This document shows, piece after piece, positions 32,763 to 43,599 of a stretch of DNA of 64,000 bases. Below the pieces are notes generated by a model, which was given only the letters and a program-made list of their open reading frames with translations, did no database searches and was not told where the DNA came from. The stretch spans positions 36,984,487 to 37,048,486 of the forward strand of contig JAOANR010000015.1 in the NCBI GenBank assembly GCA_030278955.1. The letters run 5' to 3'. Origin of the DNA: Hygrophila difformis. Its lineage: Eukaryota; Streptophyta; Magnoliopsida; Lamiales; Acanthaceae. Numbering within the stretch: position 1 is the stretch's first letter; each line of letters begins with the position of its first letter. A program made the position numbers and the translations under genes.

Positions 32763-34246
32763 ATGGATATGAATCATCTGGATTATGTGTTGGTGCCGGT
32801 TGGCCTGCTGTTGATGCTTGTTTACCATATATGGCTGATCCGGCAGATTATCTGCCGCCCCGCCACCACTCTCATGGGTATCAATGCCCTCAATCGCCGT
32901 CTCTGGGTTCGCGCCATGATGCAGGTTTCAATTTTTTCAATTTCTTTTCTTACCAGTACTGTAATGAAAGGCTCTATTGATTAATCCCCAATCCTTTCTC
33001 GAAAACATTGATCCAAAACATAGGTTATTTAGTGATAAAAAACCCATAAATTAAAAAAAATTTCAAAACAGTCCCACAAAGATCGAATTAAACGAATCCG
33101 TCTAATAATTACCCTAATCATCGTCGAACCCGTCCCATAATTTCCCTAATGGTGGGATGAGTTCGGCAATGATTAGGGTAGTGGTTATGAGATGGGTCGG
33201 GCGATGATTAGCGAAATACCGGGTTCATGGACGGGTTCGGTGATGATTATAATAGTTATTGGACGGATTCATTTAATTCGATATTTATGGGACTGTAATG
33301 CATACAATTCAATGCAATTTTTAAATGGATAGTATCTCAAAATGTATACAAGCAAAAACTATGTAAAATAAATATTCTAAAACAAGATTAGACGAATCTA
33401 ACAAGACCGACTCGAATATTTTTTTTCCAAAGATATACGTACTTGCTAAAATATTGAATCAAAGTTGAATAATTAACATAGTGAAAAAGTACTTGCTAAA
33501 ATATTGAATCAAAATTGAATAATTAACGGCTTTGGCCCCCCTTTTCTACCGAAAAAAAAATTGAATAATTAACACAGTGAAAAAGTAAAACATGACGTTT
33601 GAAGTGGGACGGAGGGAGTTGTATATTACATTTATCCAACACATTCTTCTTGTGCAATCAGGATGTCGCCAAAAATGGCATATTGGCAGTCCAAACTCTT
33701 CGTAACAACATAATGGCATCGACATTGCTGGCATCGACGGCAATCATGCTCAGCTCGGTCATCGCAGTCCTAATGTCGGGCGGCGGCAGCAGCAGCAGCC
33801 TTGGCCTTTCCAAAGAAGACAACAGCGGCAAGCTGGGATTCCCTGTAAAAATCTTCTCACTTATGGCATGTTTCTTAGTGGCATTCCTATTGAATGTTCA
33901 ATCGATAAGGTACTACAGCCACGCGAGCATACTGATAAATGTTCCGGATTGCATTCCCCCGACGATGAACGGCGACGACGGCGAGAGGCTTTGTACTACA
34001 AGCGTGACATCTGATTGTGTGGGGAAGATTGTGAATCGGGGGAACCTTTTCTGGTGGATGGGGCTGCGGGCTTTCTACCTGTCTTTCCCATTGTTTCTGT
34101 GGATATTTGGGGCTGTCCCTATGGTGGCATGCTGCGTGGTCCTGGTTATTGTGCTGTATTTTCTGGATGTGAGTTTTCATGAATGTGGATTGCCCGAACA
34201 CCAAGGGGTGGTGCGCCACAGTGATGAAGAGGAGATTGGTGTTTGA
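32763..34246 (+). CDS. DUF599 family membrane protein (two exons)
   Basis: Exon 1 32763-32924 (54 codons), GT...AG intron 32925-33661 in phase 0, exon 2 33662-34246; product 248 residues. The family signature is clear: NRRLWVRAMMQ | DVAKNGILAVQTLRNNIMASTLLASTAI. Four to five membrane segments: residues ~7-27, ~71-93, ~113-135, and a long C-terminal hydrophobic region ~185-225 that may span twice. Central loop has cysteines (DCIPP, RLCTTSV, DCVGKI). Function of the plant family is not established; it is an integral membrane protein. Start: first ATG after a TATA-like stretch at 32690-32702. A second in-frame ATG is two codons downstream. Frame, splice sites and family residues are intact: the best candidate active gene here. 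Confidence 0.92.
33053..33297. mobile_element. Mutator-type fold-back MITE in the DUF599 intron
   Basis: The left arm ('cagtcccacaaagatcgaatt', 33068-33130) pairs with the right arm ending 'ttcgatatttatgggactg' (33240-33297). The outer A/T end on the right is missing, where Stowaway-like sequence begins. Related to 44519-44844. Confidence 0.7.
33298..33618. mobile_element. Degenerate Stowaway-type sequence in the DUF599 intron
   Basis: Contains 'caattcaatgcaatttttaaa' and 'agattagacgaatctaacaag' like the ~260-bp MITE family and ends GGGACGGAGGGAG at 33606-33618. It has an inner duplication of 'gtacttgctaaaatattgaatcaaa' and lacks a left terminal repeat. The end lies about 43 bases before the exon 2 acceptor. 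Confidence 0.6.
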
Positions 34247-34425
34247 TATTGATTTAGGGTTTATGCAAATACTGATGGCGGCTGTGTTTTGTTTTGTTTG
34301 TTGTTTGTTTGTAATGAATTAAACTGCGAGAGAGGGCAGAAATGAGAATTGGCTCAATCTAAGTTGATCTGAAATTCTCATTTAGTTACCGTGTTTGACT
34401 TGACTACTGGTAATAACTAATACTA
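34247..34425 (+). other. 3' flank of DUF599
   Basis: T/G-rich sequence with 'gtaatgaattaaa' near 34311, a loose near-AATAAA signal. Presumed 3' UTR; ends at the Stowaway MITE. Confidence 0.4.
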
Positions 34426-34681
34426 CCTCCGTTCTTTTTTATTTGCACGTTTTGACTTTTGTCACTGTTCATTGAGTAGCTTTGACTCGATTTTTTAATA
34501 CAATTATATAAGATAAAATATAGTCAAGTGAGATCTTGTTGGATTCGTCTAATCGCATAGATTTAGAATATCAAATTTTCATAATTTTTACTTGTATGGA
34601 ATTTAAGTTATTACGGATTAAAAATGTGCATTGAATTGCGTGAAATGTGGGTATGTTGCATTTATTTAGGAACGGAGGAAG
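34426..34681. mobile_element. Stowaway MITE, ~260-bp family (reverse orientation)
   Basis: CCTCCGTTCTTTT ... AACGGAGGAAG with TA on both sides (34424-34425, 34682-34683). It reads as the reverse complement of the copy at 3315-3572. Confidence 0.85.
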
Positions 34682-34742
34682 TACTTCAGTGTTATACAAT
34701 GACTCTGCTGCAGATCTTAGTAATACTAGAAGTACTAGTATT

Positions 34743-34932
34743 TGTTGAAGTACAAACTCAAGTCCCACATCGGAAGAATAGGGAAACATATTCCTAAATA
34801 TAAGAGTCCACCTAACTCCAATTAGTATGAGGCCTTTTGGGAGGAGCCCAAAAACAAAACCGTGCGGGCTTGGCCCAAAGCGGACAATATCATACTAATG
34901 TCGGAGTTAGGGTGGCGGTCGCAGTCGCAACA
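34743..34932 (+). mobile_element. Solo LTR of the TRIM family
   Basis: 190 bases homologous to the LTRs at 5265-5441 and 5811-5999, starting TGTTGAAG and ending GCAACA, with the perfect 5-bp duplication GTATT on both sides (34738-34742, 34933-34937). No interior: produced by LTR-LTR recombination. Confidence 0.9.
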
Positions 34933-35113
34933 GTATTACCCTGGGAGGTGGTATAAATAAATGTAATAGTTTTTTTTTTTTTTTTTCTTTAACCGTCTAT
35001 GGGCTAGGAAATGATGTGAGACCATTTAAATAGGAGGGATAACGGCTCATCAGCTTCAACTTTATAATAATAAATATAATAGATAGTTACAAATGAGATT
35101 TTAATAATTTATA

Positions 35114-35370
35114 CTTCCTCCGTTTTTTTAAAGGTTACATTTCTAATTTGCACGTATGCGAGTTCATATTTTCAAAGATTAATAACTCAAATTCGGTACA
35201 AGTAAAAATCCTAAAAATTTCATATTTAAAAACTAAAAGATGAGACGAATCCAACAAGATCTCACTTGGCTATATTTTGTCTTCTATAACTATAACAAAA
35301 ATAGAAGTCAAAGTGCTACAATGAACAGCAAGAAAAGTCAAAACGTAACATTTAAAAAAAACGGAGGGAG
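35114..35370. mobile_element. Stowaway MITE, ~260-bp family
   Basis: CTTCCTCCGTTTTTTT ... AAACGGAGGGAG with TA on each side (35112-35113, 35371-35372). Confidence 0.85.
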
Positions 35371-35533
35371 TATTTCTAATTAGTGCTCCTCAGCTTCAAC
35401 TTTTTCCTGTTTGCACCAGAAAATAAAACAGCCATGTTGGGTTGAATAACGAGCCTGTTGTCTCGCATCTTTCAGCGACTATTCTAGATGCTTTTGGGAA
35501 TACCAGGGGATTAATTTCTTTGGACTATCCTAA

Positions 35534-35958
35534 GGCCATCTCCAATGCACCCTGCAAATTGCAAATTTGCAGGGTGCAAAATGCAGGGTGGGGCTCCAAC
35601 CCACCCTGCAAAAATGGGGGAAGCACCCTCCCAAATGGGAGGGTGCTACAGTGTTCCGCCCATTTGGGCGGGCGGAACACTGTTCATCCCTGCATTTTTT
35701 TTTTGTTTTTTTTTAAATTTTCTGTATATTCTTTAAAAAATAATAAAAATAAAAATATGGTTAATATTTTGTATAAAAGGGTGTTGGTATTATTTATAAA
35801 TTAAAAAAAGTAATATAAACTAGAATATATAGAGAATATGCCTTTATCCTGCAAAAATAGAGGGTTGGGTTGGAGATGAAATTACTGTAGCTATCCTGTA
35901 AAAATAGAGATTTGTACTGTAGCTCCTGCAAAAGTAGAGGGTATGGTTGGAGATGGTC
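35534..35958. mobile_element. Harbinger/Tourist-type MITE with strong internal hairpins
   Basis: Terminal inverted repeats GGCCATCTCCAA / TTGGAGATGGTC and a 3-bp TAA duplication (35531-35533, 35959-35961), typical of PIF/Harbinger MITEs. Inside are two near-perfect inverted sequences, at about 35546-35577 and 35650-35683. No gene. Confidence 0.85.
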
Positions 35959-36129
35959 TAAAGGTCCAAGAATAACCTTCAAGGTTCCAGTAAGCTCAAT
36001 AAATAAGTTAACATATCCCGAAGAGTGTTAAATTAAATATTTGATTGAACATTACCAACACGATTTATTCATCATAAGATAGTGAGATTTAAAGAGCCAC
36101 GACGCGGATTGATGAGGGTGCGCCCGAAT

Positions 36130-36740
36130 AGGGGTGGTGGAAGATAAACACGGACGGCTCCTCGTTGGGAAATCCAGGACCGGCGGGGATTGGCGGAGTA
36201 ATTAGAGATGAAATGGGCAATATTATCTTCATTGTATCAGATAGGATGCGTGGATTCCACAGAGGCCGAGATTACAGCCAACAACGGGGTGTGCAAGGCT
36301 TTGATTCGGGACCAAGGTTTCCCTTTACAACAGTTGTGTTTTGAATGTGACTCCAAAAATGTTTTGAATGTGACTCCACACCATGGCGTTTTAATGAGTT
36401 GATGGTGCCGATTCTGGCGGTCTTCAACCATGCTGGGAATGTCGGAATAAATCATATATTGAGCGAACGGAACACTGTAGCTGATCAATGGGCGAAAAGG
36501 GGAGCTGAAGGAGAAGAAACGGAGGAGGATTGGTTTTAGTTTCACGGCATACAGGAGAGGTAATAAGTTGCAGGAATAGCAGATCCGTCTGTTGTCAAAA
36601 TTGTAACCATGAGTAGTCATATGGAGATCACACATATTAGTGTCCATCGCCTACGATGTATGATGCTTCCTGTCTGATGGCTTATTGTTTGATGGAGGAG
36701 TTGTAAGTTGTGTCCGAAAATGAATAAAATCATTTACTCT
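36130..36740 (+). pseudogene. LINE RNase H remnant with 3' UTR
   Basis: Frame 1 from about 36143 gives the RNase H start INTDGSSLGNPGPAGIGGVI with the first catalytic Asp. A frameshift near 36230 moves to STEAEITANNGVCKAL (catalytic Glu) and then CDSKNVLNV (catalytic Asp). After another shift the C-terminal ERNTVADQWAKRGA (last Asp) and a TAG at 36537-36539 follow. The 3' part has AATAAA at about 36722. Same domain type as the relic at 1159-1565. At least two frameshifts; upstream reverse transcriptase is not seen. Confidence 0.7.
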
Positions 36741-36872
36741 CAGAAAAATCTTACACAACATCAACATGTATAAAATATAGCATCAGTGACTAAGGCAGCA
36801 GCTCTGTATGCATTTTAAGGCAACTCATCATACATCATATGTCTTGCGAATATTAATGGTGAGCTCAGCTAG

Positions 36873-37037
36873 CTACAAGTTCATGTAAGAAGGGGTCGAG
36901 GAATCACACATGCATTCGCCGCAGTTAGACGCAAAGCATGTTTCTCTGCCACTGCAAGGGATGGAGTCATGGAGGAACAGTGATGATGGCCATCCCCAAC
37001 ATTGGCCTCCACCATCACCAACATTATTGCAACTCAT
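36873..37037 (-). CDS. Small cysteine-rich ORF (hypothetical)
   Basis: ATG at 37035-37037, TAG at 36873-36875, 54 residues with seven cysteines in the second to last positions (pattern C ... C ... C-x5-C-x4-C-x2-C-x-C, ending ECMCDSSTPSYMNL). No signal peptide in this exon. A hydrophobic short frame further upstream on the minus strand (ATG near 37287) could in principle be a first exon with a signal peptide. I do not recognise the family; the cysteine density suggests a secreted peptide. It may be chance. Confidence 0.3.
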   Translation of the reverse strand: MSCNNVGDGGGQCWGWPSSLFLHDSIPCSGRETCFASNCGECMCDSSTPSYMNL

Positions 37038-37264
37038 GATATTATGATGCAAATTTCACAAATTATATAAACCAAATTTCAAAAGTAAAACATACATGTA
37101 TATTCCATGTGTAATCCAAGATACATTTTTAGATACTATATTTTAACAGACTATAAAATTATAAATGTACAATCATATTTTTATGTATTAGTATACACAT
37201 ATCATGTGTGCTTAATTATAAGAAATGTGCTAAATAAACTGACATGAAACAGCTGCAAGCATGA

Positions 37265-37332
37265 ACAGACATAGATGTACGATGCCATCAGCCGATTTGG
37301 GATGGTGAGGACCATAATCTGAGATTGCTGCA
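37265..37332 (+). pseudogene. Host coding exon, upstream part, split by a Copia insertion
   Basis: The frame is open from a stop at 37262-37264 and runs without break into the Copia target site; removing the element (37333-42991 plus one CTGCA) joins it in frame to 42992-43144. The visible part contains PIWDGEDHNLRLLH. Possible splice acceptor CAG ends at 37268. Source gene not recognised. Confidence 0.45.
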
Positions 37333-37842
37333 TTTTGTGGAAATCGGGTTAGTTTCCACCAAAATTATACCCGAATAATAGAGCTATAAATTAAACAATA
37401 AAGAGAACACCAAGATTTAACGATGTTCGGCACAAATTTGCCTACGTCCTCCAGGCCCCACCGAATTATTATTTCACTATGAGGGAAGAATATTACAAAA
37501 GGGTTTTGTAAATAATTTCCTGCCACACAAAACCCACTCGACAAGGGAGACTTACAAAAGCCTCAAACACTACACTCTCTCACAAGGAATTTGCAGCACA
37601 AGAATTGCACTGCCTTGTTTTTCTCTCAGCTTTGCTGGTGTTGTTTTCAATTGCCAAAATGACCCCCTATTTATAGCAATTCAGTAACCAACTATTTCAG
37701 CAGAAAAATGAACAGAACCGAGGCGATATTTGCACAGTATTGCACGTGAGCAGCAGCAAACTTTGAAATGGATGGGAGACAAAAATTAATCAAAATTAAA
37801 TGCTCACCTAACCTATTAAAATTGGGGCAGACCACTTTCACA
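37333..37842 (-). repeat. 3' LTR of the minus-strand Copia
   Basis: Pairs with 42482-42991. The last base triplet differs (AAA here against ACA), so the end was placed using the CTGCA duplication. TATA-like 'ctatttatagc' at about 37670 (minus-strand TATAAATAG). Confidence 0.9.
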
Positions 37843-37972
37843 AATCTCCACTTGGTGCGTCCCAAATTCCAATCACAGTATCTCCTTCGAGGTTCTCTCA
37901 TCACGAAATTCGGCAGGACCTCCAAATGCGCTTTTCAGCGCCAGCTTCAATATCTTGAGGCATTAATCAAGT

Positions 37973-40900
37973 TCAAACAATGTTCGAACTTGAACCTGTT
38001 ACAGCCTTCGTCAACATGTCTGCAGGATTCTCGGTGGTCTTGATCTTTTGTACCTTGACTCCACCTTCTTCAATTATTTCCATCACAAAATGGTACCGCA
38101 CGTCGATATGCTTGGTTCTAGCATGATACACTTGGTTCTTTGCTAGATGAATGGCACTTTGACTTTCACAAAACACTGTTACATGTTTCTGACCAACTCC
38201 CAAGTCATCAAGCAATCCCTGTAACCAAATGGCTTCTTTCACAGCTTCAGTAATGGCCATGTATTCTGCCTCCGTTGTTGATAAAGCAACGGTTGACTGT
38301 AAGGTAGACTTCCAACTAACTGGTGCGTTTGCAAGAGTAAATACGTATCCAGTAGTTGATCGATGTTTATCCAGATCTCCTGCATAATCTGAATCACAGT
38401 ACCCAACTATATGTTGACCAGTAACATTAGTCTTCTCAAATATCAACCCAATATCTAAGGTTTTCAAGATATACATTAGAATCCATTTCACAGCTTGCCA
38501 ATGATCTTTACCGGGATCATGCATATACCTGCTCACTACTCCAAGTGCATGTGAAATGTCAGGCCTTGTACACACCATTGCATACATCAAGCTACCCACC
38601 GCATTTGAATAAGGAACCTTTGACATGTATTCTCGTTCCTCTTTCGTCTTTGGGCATTGTGAACACTAAGTTTGAAATGAGGAGCAAACGGTGTACTTAC
38701 AGGTTTGGTTTTGTTCGTCATGCCAAACCGCTGCAATACTATCTTCAGATATTGCTTCTGAGTCAAACTCAGAGTGCCCCTCTTCCTATCTCTCGTTATT
38801 TCCATACCGAGAATTTTCTTTGCTTCACCGAGATCTTTCATTTCAAACTCCTTGCTGAGTTGGGACTTCAACCTGTTTATCTCTCCTCTATGTTTCAAAG
38901 CAATTAGCATGTCATCTACATATAGAAGAAGATAAATGAAAGATCCATCATGTAGCTTACGAAAATATATGCAATGATCAAAACTGCTTCTGGTGTACTT
39001 CTGGCCAATCATAAATTGATCAAATCGCTTATACCATTGCCTTGGTGATTGTTTCAATCCATAAAGCGATTTGTTCAACTTGCAAACCCAATCTTCTTTT
39101 CCAGCAACTTCAAATCCTTCTGGTTGGGTCATGTAGATTTTCTCTTCCAAATCACCATGTAAGAATGCCGTCTTGACATCCATTTGAACTAGTTCCAAGT
39201 CAAACTGCGCTATCAAGGCGAACAAAATACGAATGGATGAATGTTTTATAACAGGGGAAAATACCTCATTGTAGTCATATCCCTCCTTTTGAGCATAGCC
39301 TTTAGCTACCAATCTTGCCTTGTACCGAACGTCATTCTTTTCTGGAAATCCTTCTTTCTGAGCATAGACCCACTTGCAACCAATTGCCTTCTTTCCCTCT
39401 GGGAGTTTAGCTAGCTTCCACGTGTGATTTGCTTCAAGGGAATGGATTTCCTGGTCCATGGCTTTCTTCCACTTTTCTTTTTCCGGACTAATTCTTGCAT
39501 CAAGAAAAGTTTTTGGTATACCTTCTTCAATAACATGAAGTGCATAGGCCAACATACTTTCGAATCAAGCAGGTCTCCTTATTTTTCTTCTTGGCCTACT
39601 CATTGCAATTGGTAAATCATGTTGCTCCTGAGGTTCTTGGGTTAAAACCTCATTTTCACTGGGCTCTTCTTCGGTACTTGGACCATCATCTTCTATTGGT
39701 TGACCATCTACCTCTCTGGTTGTAGATGTCTGAAACTCCACATGTTGAGGATAATGCTCCACCTGCTGAGGAGTACTATCCGTCTGCTGCTTGGTTACCT
39801 TATTCAACATTATTGATTCGTTGAATGTAACATCCCTGCTAAAGATCACCTTTTTCATCTCCGGGCACCATAGGCGATATCCTTTGACTCCAGAAGATAT
39901 CCCTACGAAAACAACTTTTCTCGCCCTCGGATCCAGCTTTGTTTCTTTCACGTGATAATAAGCAGCGGAACCAAACACACGTAAAGAATCATAATCATTT
40001 GCAGGTTTGCCAAACCATGCCTCCAAAGGTGTCTTGCCTTTAAGAGCAGTTGATGGTAGTCGATTGATTAGATGGCTCGCATATGTCACCGCTTCAGCCC
40101 AGAACTGCTTGCCCAAATTAGCATTGGACAACATACACCGAACTTTTTCCAACAAGGTTTGGTTCATCCGTTCAGCCACATCATTCTGTTGTGGCGTGTC
40201 CCACACAGTGAAATATCGGGAAATACCTTCCTTCTTGGACAAATCGAAAAAAGGGTCATTTCGATATTCCGTGCCGTTCTCAGATCGAAGCACTTTAATC
40301 TTTCTCCCCGTCTGGTTCTCCATCATTTTCTTCCAAGCGAGAAATTTCCCAAATGCTTCATCTTTTGTTCGCATGGGATACACCCATACTCTCCGAGAAA
40401 AGTCATCAACAAACGTTACAAAATAGTGGTTTCCTCGCAGAGAAGCCGTCTTGGTAGGTCCCCACACATCTGAGTGAATGTAATCCATAATGCCTTTAGT
40501 GTTATGGATTGTTGTTCCGAACTTCACCCGCATTTGCTTTCCCAGAACACACTGCTCGCAAAGTTCAAGTTTGCAAGTCGTTGCACCCTTTAATAATCCT
40601 TGCTTTGCCAGAGTCTACAAGGATTTTTCCCCAGCATGCCCAAGCCTCTTATGCCATAGCTTGGTCATCTTTTCTTCATTGTCTGCTTCTGATACTGCTG
40701 CTGCAATGCCAACCACTGTATTGCCTTGGAAGTGGTATAAGTTATTTTTCCTTATAGCTTTCATGACGACAAGTGCTCCCGAGATCACTTTCATAATCCC
40801 ATTCTGAATGCTGATGGAGTGGCCTTTAGCTTCCAAGATTCCCACGGATATGAGATTCTTGGCAAATTATGGTATGTACCGGACTTTCGTCAGCACCTTG

Positions 40901-41085
40901 GTTGTTCCATTGTGGTTCTTCAGATATACTGAGCCAACTCGAGCTATCTGGCAATATCCCTCGTTGGCTAGGTAGACAACTCCACCGTCAACACTTTCAA
41001 AGTTGACAAACCACTCCTTCCTGGAACACATGTGGAATGAGCATCATGAGTCTAGCAACCAGTCGTCAGTGCACGTTACCTATGA
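37973..41085 (-). pseudogene. Pol of the minus-strand Copia: protease, integrase, RT, RNase H (broken)
   Basis: Order on the minus strand: protease, stopped at its active site (D, S, then TGA at 41044-41046); HHCC zinc finger of integrase (LWHKRLGH ... CEQCVLGK); DDE core (HSDVWGP, then RSENGTEY where Asp is expected at the second catalytic position, and QQNDVAERMNQTL). RT spans about 39555-38590 with YVDDML intact and LYGLKQSPRQW. A frameshift near 38640 separates RNase H/C-terminus (38626-37973), with DSDYAGD and STTEAEYMA. Stops also at about 40868, 40616 and 39562. Enzymatically dead. Confidence 0.85.
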
Positions 41086-41087
41086 GA

Positions 41088-42357
41088 CACAAGCTAAAGA
41101 ATACTCTGTCTCATCACTATCAGCAACACAAGCCTCTTCTACCGCTTTCCCCTTTTTCTTTTGCAGTTTAGGACAATCTTTCTTCCAATGTCCTTTCTCA
41201 GAAAAAAAAAAAACACCATTGGTCTCATAAGTTTCCCCAATTTCGTTTTCAGTCCCATATTAATTTCATTAACACAATCAATCCATTATGTTTGTTAATT
41301 TTTGCATAATCCATCCCAAACCCCTTAATGATGCATTCCTGCTGACGTGGCGCCGCGTAAGTTTGCTAATTGTGGCGCCATTGGTCCCATAAGTTGCTAA
41401 TTGCGGCGCCATTGGTCCCATAAGTTTGCTTAATCCGGTGCCACATCAGCAGAAATGCGTAATTAAGGGGTTTGGGATGGATTATGCAAAAATTAGCAAA
41501 CATAATGGATTGATTGTGTTAATGAAATTAATATGGGACTGAAATCGAAATTGGGAAAACTTATGGGACCAATGGTGTTTTTTTTCCGTCCTTTCTCGTG
41601 ACAAAAGATACATTCATCTTTTGACACTCTGCCTCTTGACTGGGATCTGCCTCTTCTGTCCGGCTTGTACTTGTGGCTACGGCCCGAACGGTATGGGCTT
41701 CACCAGTCGAACTCCTGTGTTCTAACTTATCCTTCTTTCTGATCTCGTTAGAATATAAGGAGTGGTAACTTCTTTAAAGGAAATTGTTTCCTTTCCAGTC
41801 AGCATACTAACAATTATATGCTCGTATTCATCGGGGAGCGAAGCTAACAGTATCAACGCCTTGTCAACGTCATCTATCTTCTCCTCGAGATTCAATAAAT
41901 CGGTGACCAAAGAATCGAATCTTATTATGTGTTCATTCATCGTGGTACCGCGCAAATACTGGAATCGATACAACTTCGTCTTCATGTAGAGCTTGTTCTC
42001 CGTGCTCTTTTTCATGAATTTATCCTCCAGTTCTTTCCACAGTCTGTGTGCTATCGTCTCTCTCATAAGCGGATACTTTTGCTCCTTTGACAGACATAGC
42101 CGAATTGTACCACACGAAAGGCGGTTGATCCTCGTCCAGTCTTTATCATCAACACCATTTGGTTTGGTTTCTTCAAGTGCCCCATCCAGCTCCTGCTGGT
42201 ACAAGATGTCCAACACCTCGCACTGCCACATACCAAAATTATTGGTACCGTCGAATTTTTCGACGTCAAATTTGGCATTTGAAACCATCGTCCGTGATGA
42301 CGATGTCACCAACAGCTTCGAATCTGAAGTTGACGTTTCACCGGACCTATCCGCCAT
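41088..42357 (-). pseudogene. Gag of the minus-strand Copia (interrupted by a MITE)
   Basis: The frame 42357-41722 begins MADRSGETSTSDSKLLVTSS and contains the UBN2 gag domain (FDGTNNFGMW ... LWKELEDKF; LASLPDEYEHI). It stops at 41722-41724 where related proteins continue. The basic and CCHC region follows in another frame at about 41690-41090. The zinc knuckle starts CIFCHEKG at about 41615-41592 and continues HWKKDC after the MITE at about 41185-41168. Confidence 0.85.
41200..41587. mobile_element. Mutator-type fold-back MITE inside the Copia gag zinc knuckle
   Basis: Inverted arms of about 125 bases ('caccattggtctcataag...' against its complement near 41575). Flanked by the 10-bp duplication GTCCTTTCTC (41190-41199, 41588-41597), which lies within the codons for the EKG part of the CCHC knuckle. 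An internal triplicate of 'ggcgccattggtcccataag'-like sequence is at about 41370-41430. Confidence 0.9.
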
Positions 42358-42481
42358 TTCTGCTTCAAAGTTTAATTATTAGCTCACAAACGGTAGCTCA
42401 ACCGAGATGCTTTTCTGATGTAGAAGATCAGCTTAGCTGCGACCTCAGAGCATACTATGCAACCAAGGCTCTGATACCCAT

Positions 42482-42991
42482 TGTTGTGGAAATCGGGTTA
42501 GTTTCCACCAAAATTATACCCGAATAATAGAGCTATTAATTAAACAATAAAGAGAACACCAAGATTTAATGAGGTTCGGCACAAATTTGCCTACGTCCTC
42601 CGGGCCCCACCGAATTATTATTTCACTATGAGGGAAGAATATTACAAAAGGGTTTTATAAATAATTTCCTGACACACAAAACCCACTCGACAAGGGAGAC
42701 TTATAAAAGCCTCAAACACTACACTCTCTCACAAGGAATTTGCAGCACAAGAATTGCACTGCCTTGTTTTTCTCTCAGCTTTGCTGGTGTTGTTTTCAAT
42801 TGCCAAAATGACCCCCTATTTATAGCAATTCAGTAACCAACTATTTCAGCAGAAAAATGAACAGAACCGAGGCGATATTTGCACAATATTGCATGTGAGC
42901 AGCAACAAACTTTGAAATGGATGGGAGACAAAAATTAATCAAAATTAAATGCTCACCTAACCTATTAAAATTGGGGCGGACCACTTTCACA
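42482..42991 (-). repeat. 5' LTR and primer site of the minus-strand Copia
   Basis: Primer-binding site on the minus strand lies at 42481-42467 (ATGGGTATCAGAGCC), complementary to initiator tRNA-Met. The LTR body is nearly identical to 37333-37842. Confidence 0.9.
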
Positions 42992-43144
42992 CTGCACGAT
43001 ATCCCGGCGGAGGAAGTCGACAACCTGGTGAAATTCGGACATGGAGCTGCGGCGGCGATGGCAGAGATGAGGAGGAGGAAGAGGAAGCAGTTGAAGAGGT
43101 GGGGGGTTACCGCCATTATTGAGGAAAAGCTGAGAAACGTGTGA
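42992..43144 (+). pseudogene. Host coding exon, downstream part, split by the Copia insertion
   Basis: Fifty codons from the target duplication to TGA at 43142-43144. Contains a short repeat of Ala (GAAAAMAEM), a basic stretch (RRRKRKQLKRWG), and ends EEKLRNV. In frame with 37265-37332 once the Copia is removed. Codon use is GC-rich, unlike the surroundings, as expected for a true gene. Family not recognised. The same 3' end exists as a second copy at 2512. Confidence 0.5.
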
Positions 43145-43440
43145 GGGGTGAAGGTGAAGGGGAAACGGAAGAGAAGGTTGAGTTATGTGTTTGGATGTGG
43201 GTTTGAATTTCTTCTTGCCATGGTGGACGAGTTTTGAGCTTTATCTTGTACCACGTCACCTAATCAAATGAGTTTTGAGCTTATCTTGTGCCACATCAGC
43301 TAATTAAATGGGATTAATGAATCTAGGACGAAATTGATTTAGATTAGCAAACGGAGCAGCAGAAAGGAGGCAAAAAAAAAAAAAATCAGAAATGACGGAC
43401 TTGGAAAAATTGAAAAGAAAAGTGACCAACATAAGAATTT
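43145..43440 (+). repeat. Dispersed repeat: 3' flank of the split gene (copy 2)
   Basis: Homologous to 2530-2850. Includes 'aaatgggattaatgaat' and 'gtgccacatcagctaatt' in the same order. Either the genuine 3' UTR duplicated with the gene end, or part of a transposon that captured it. Confidence 0.6.
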
Positions 43441-43599
43441 TTCCATACATTTTTTTGTGTTTGTTTTCTTGGTGTCCCTTATTCATGTTTGTTTGTTTAA
43501 TAATTAAGTATCATAAAAAAAAATTACTACATATAAAAAAATAAATTTTTAAAATAAATAGGTTTAAATATTTTGTATGGAAAAATGCGAAAATAGTGT

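Larger units (their letters stand above)
37333..42991 (-). mobile_element. Complete Copia retrotransposon (Tork/Tnt1-like), inactivated
   Basis: LTRs 37333-37842 (3') and 42482-42991 (5'), 510 bp each and nearly identical, TGTG...CA, with the 5-bp duplication CTGCA (37328-37332, 42992-42996). On the minus strand the primer site ATGGGTATCAGAGCC follows the 5' LTR, and an AAGTGGAGATT purine tract precedes the 3' LTR. Gag-protease-integrase-RT-RNase H order is Copia. Near-identical LTRs indicate a fairly young insertion, but several stops, a frameshift and a 388-bp MITE in gag make it non-functional. Confidence 0.92.

Noticed and set aside
35442..35804. Plus-strand frame of 120 codons
   Set aside because: Runs into a Harbinger MITE; most of the frame is MITE sequence.
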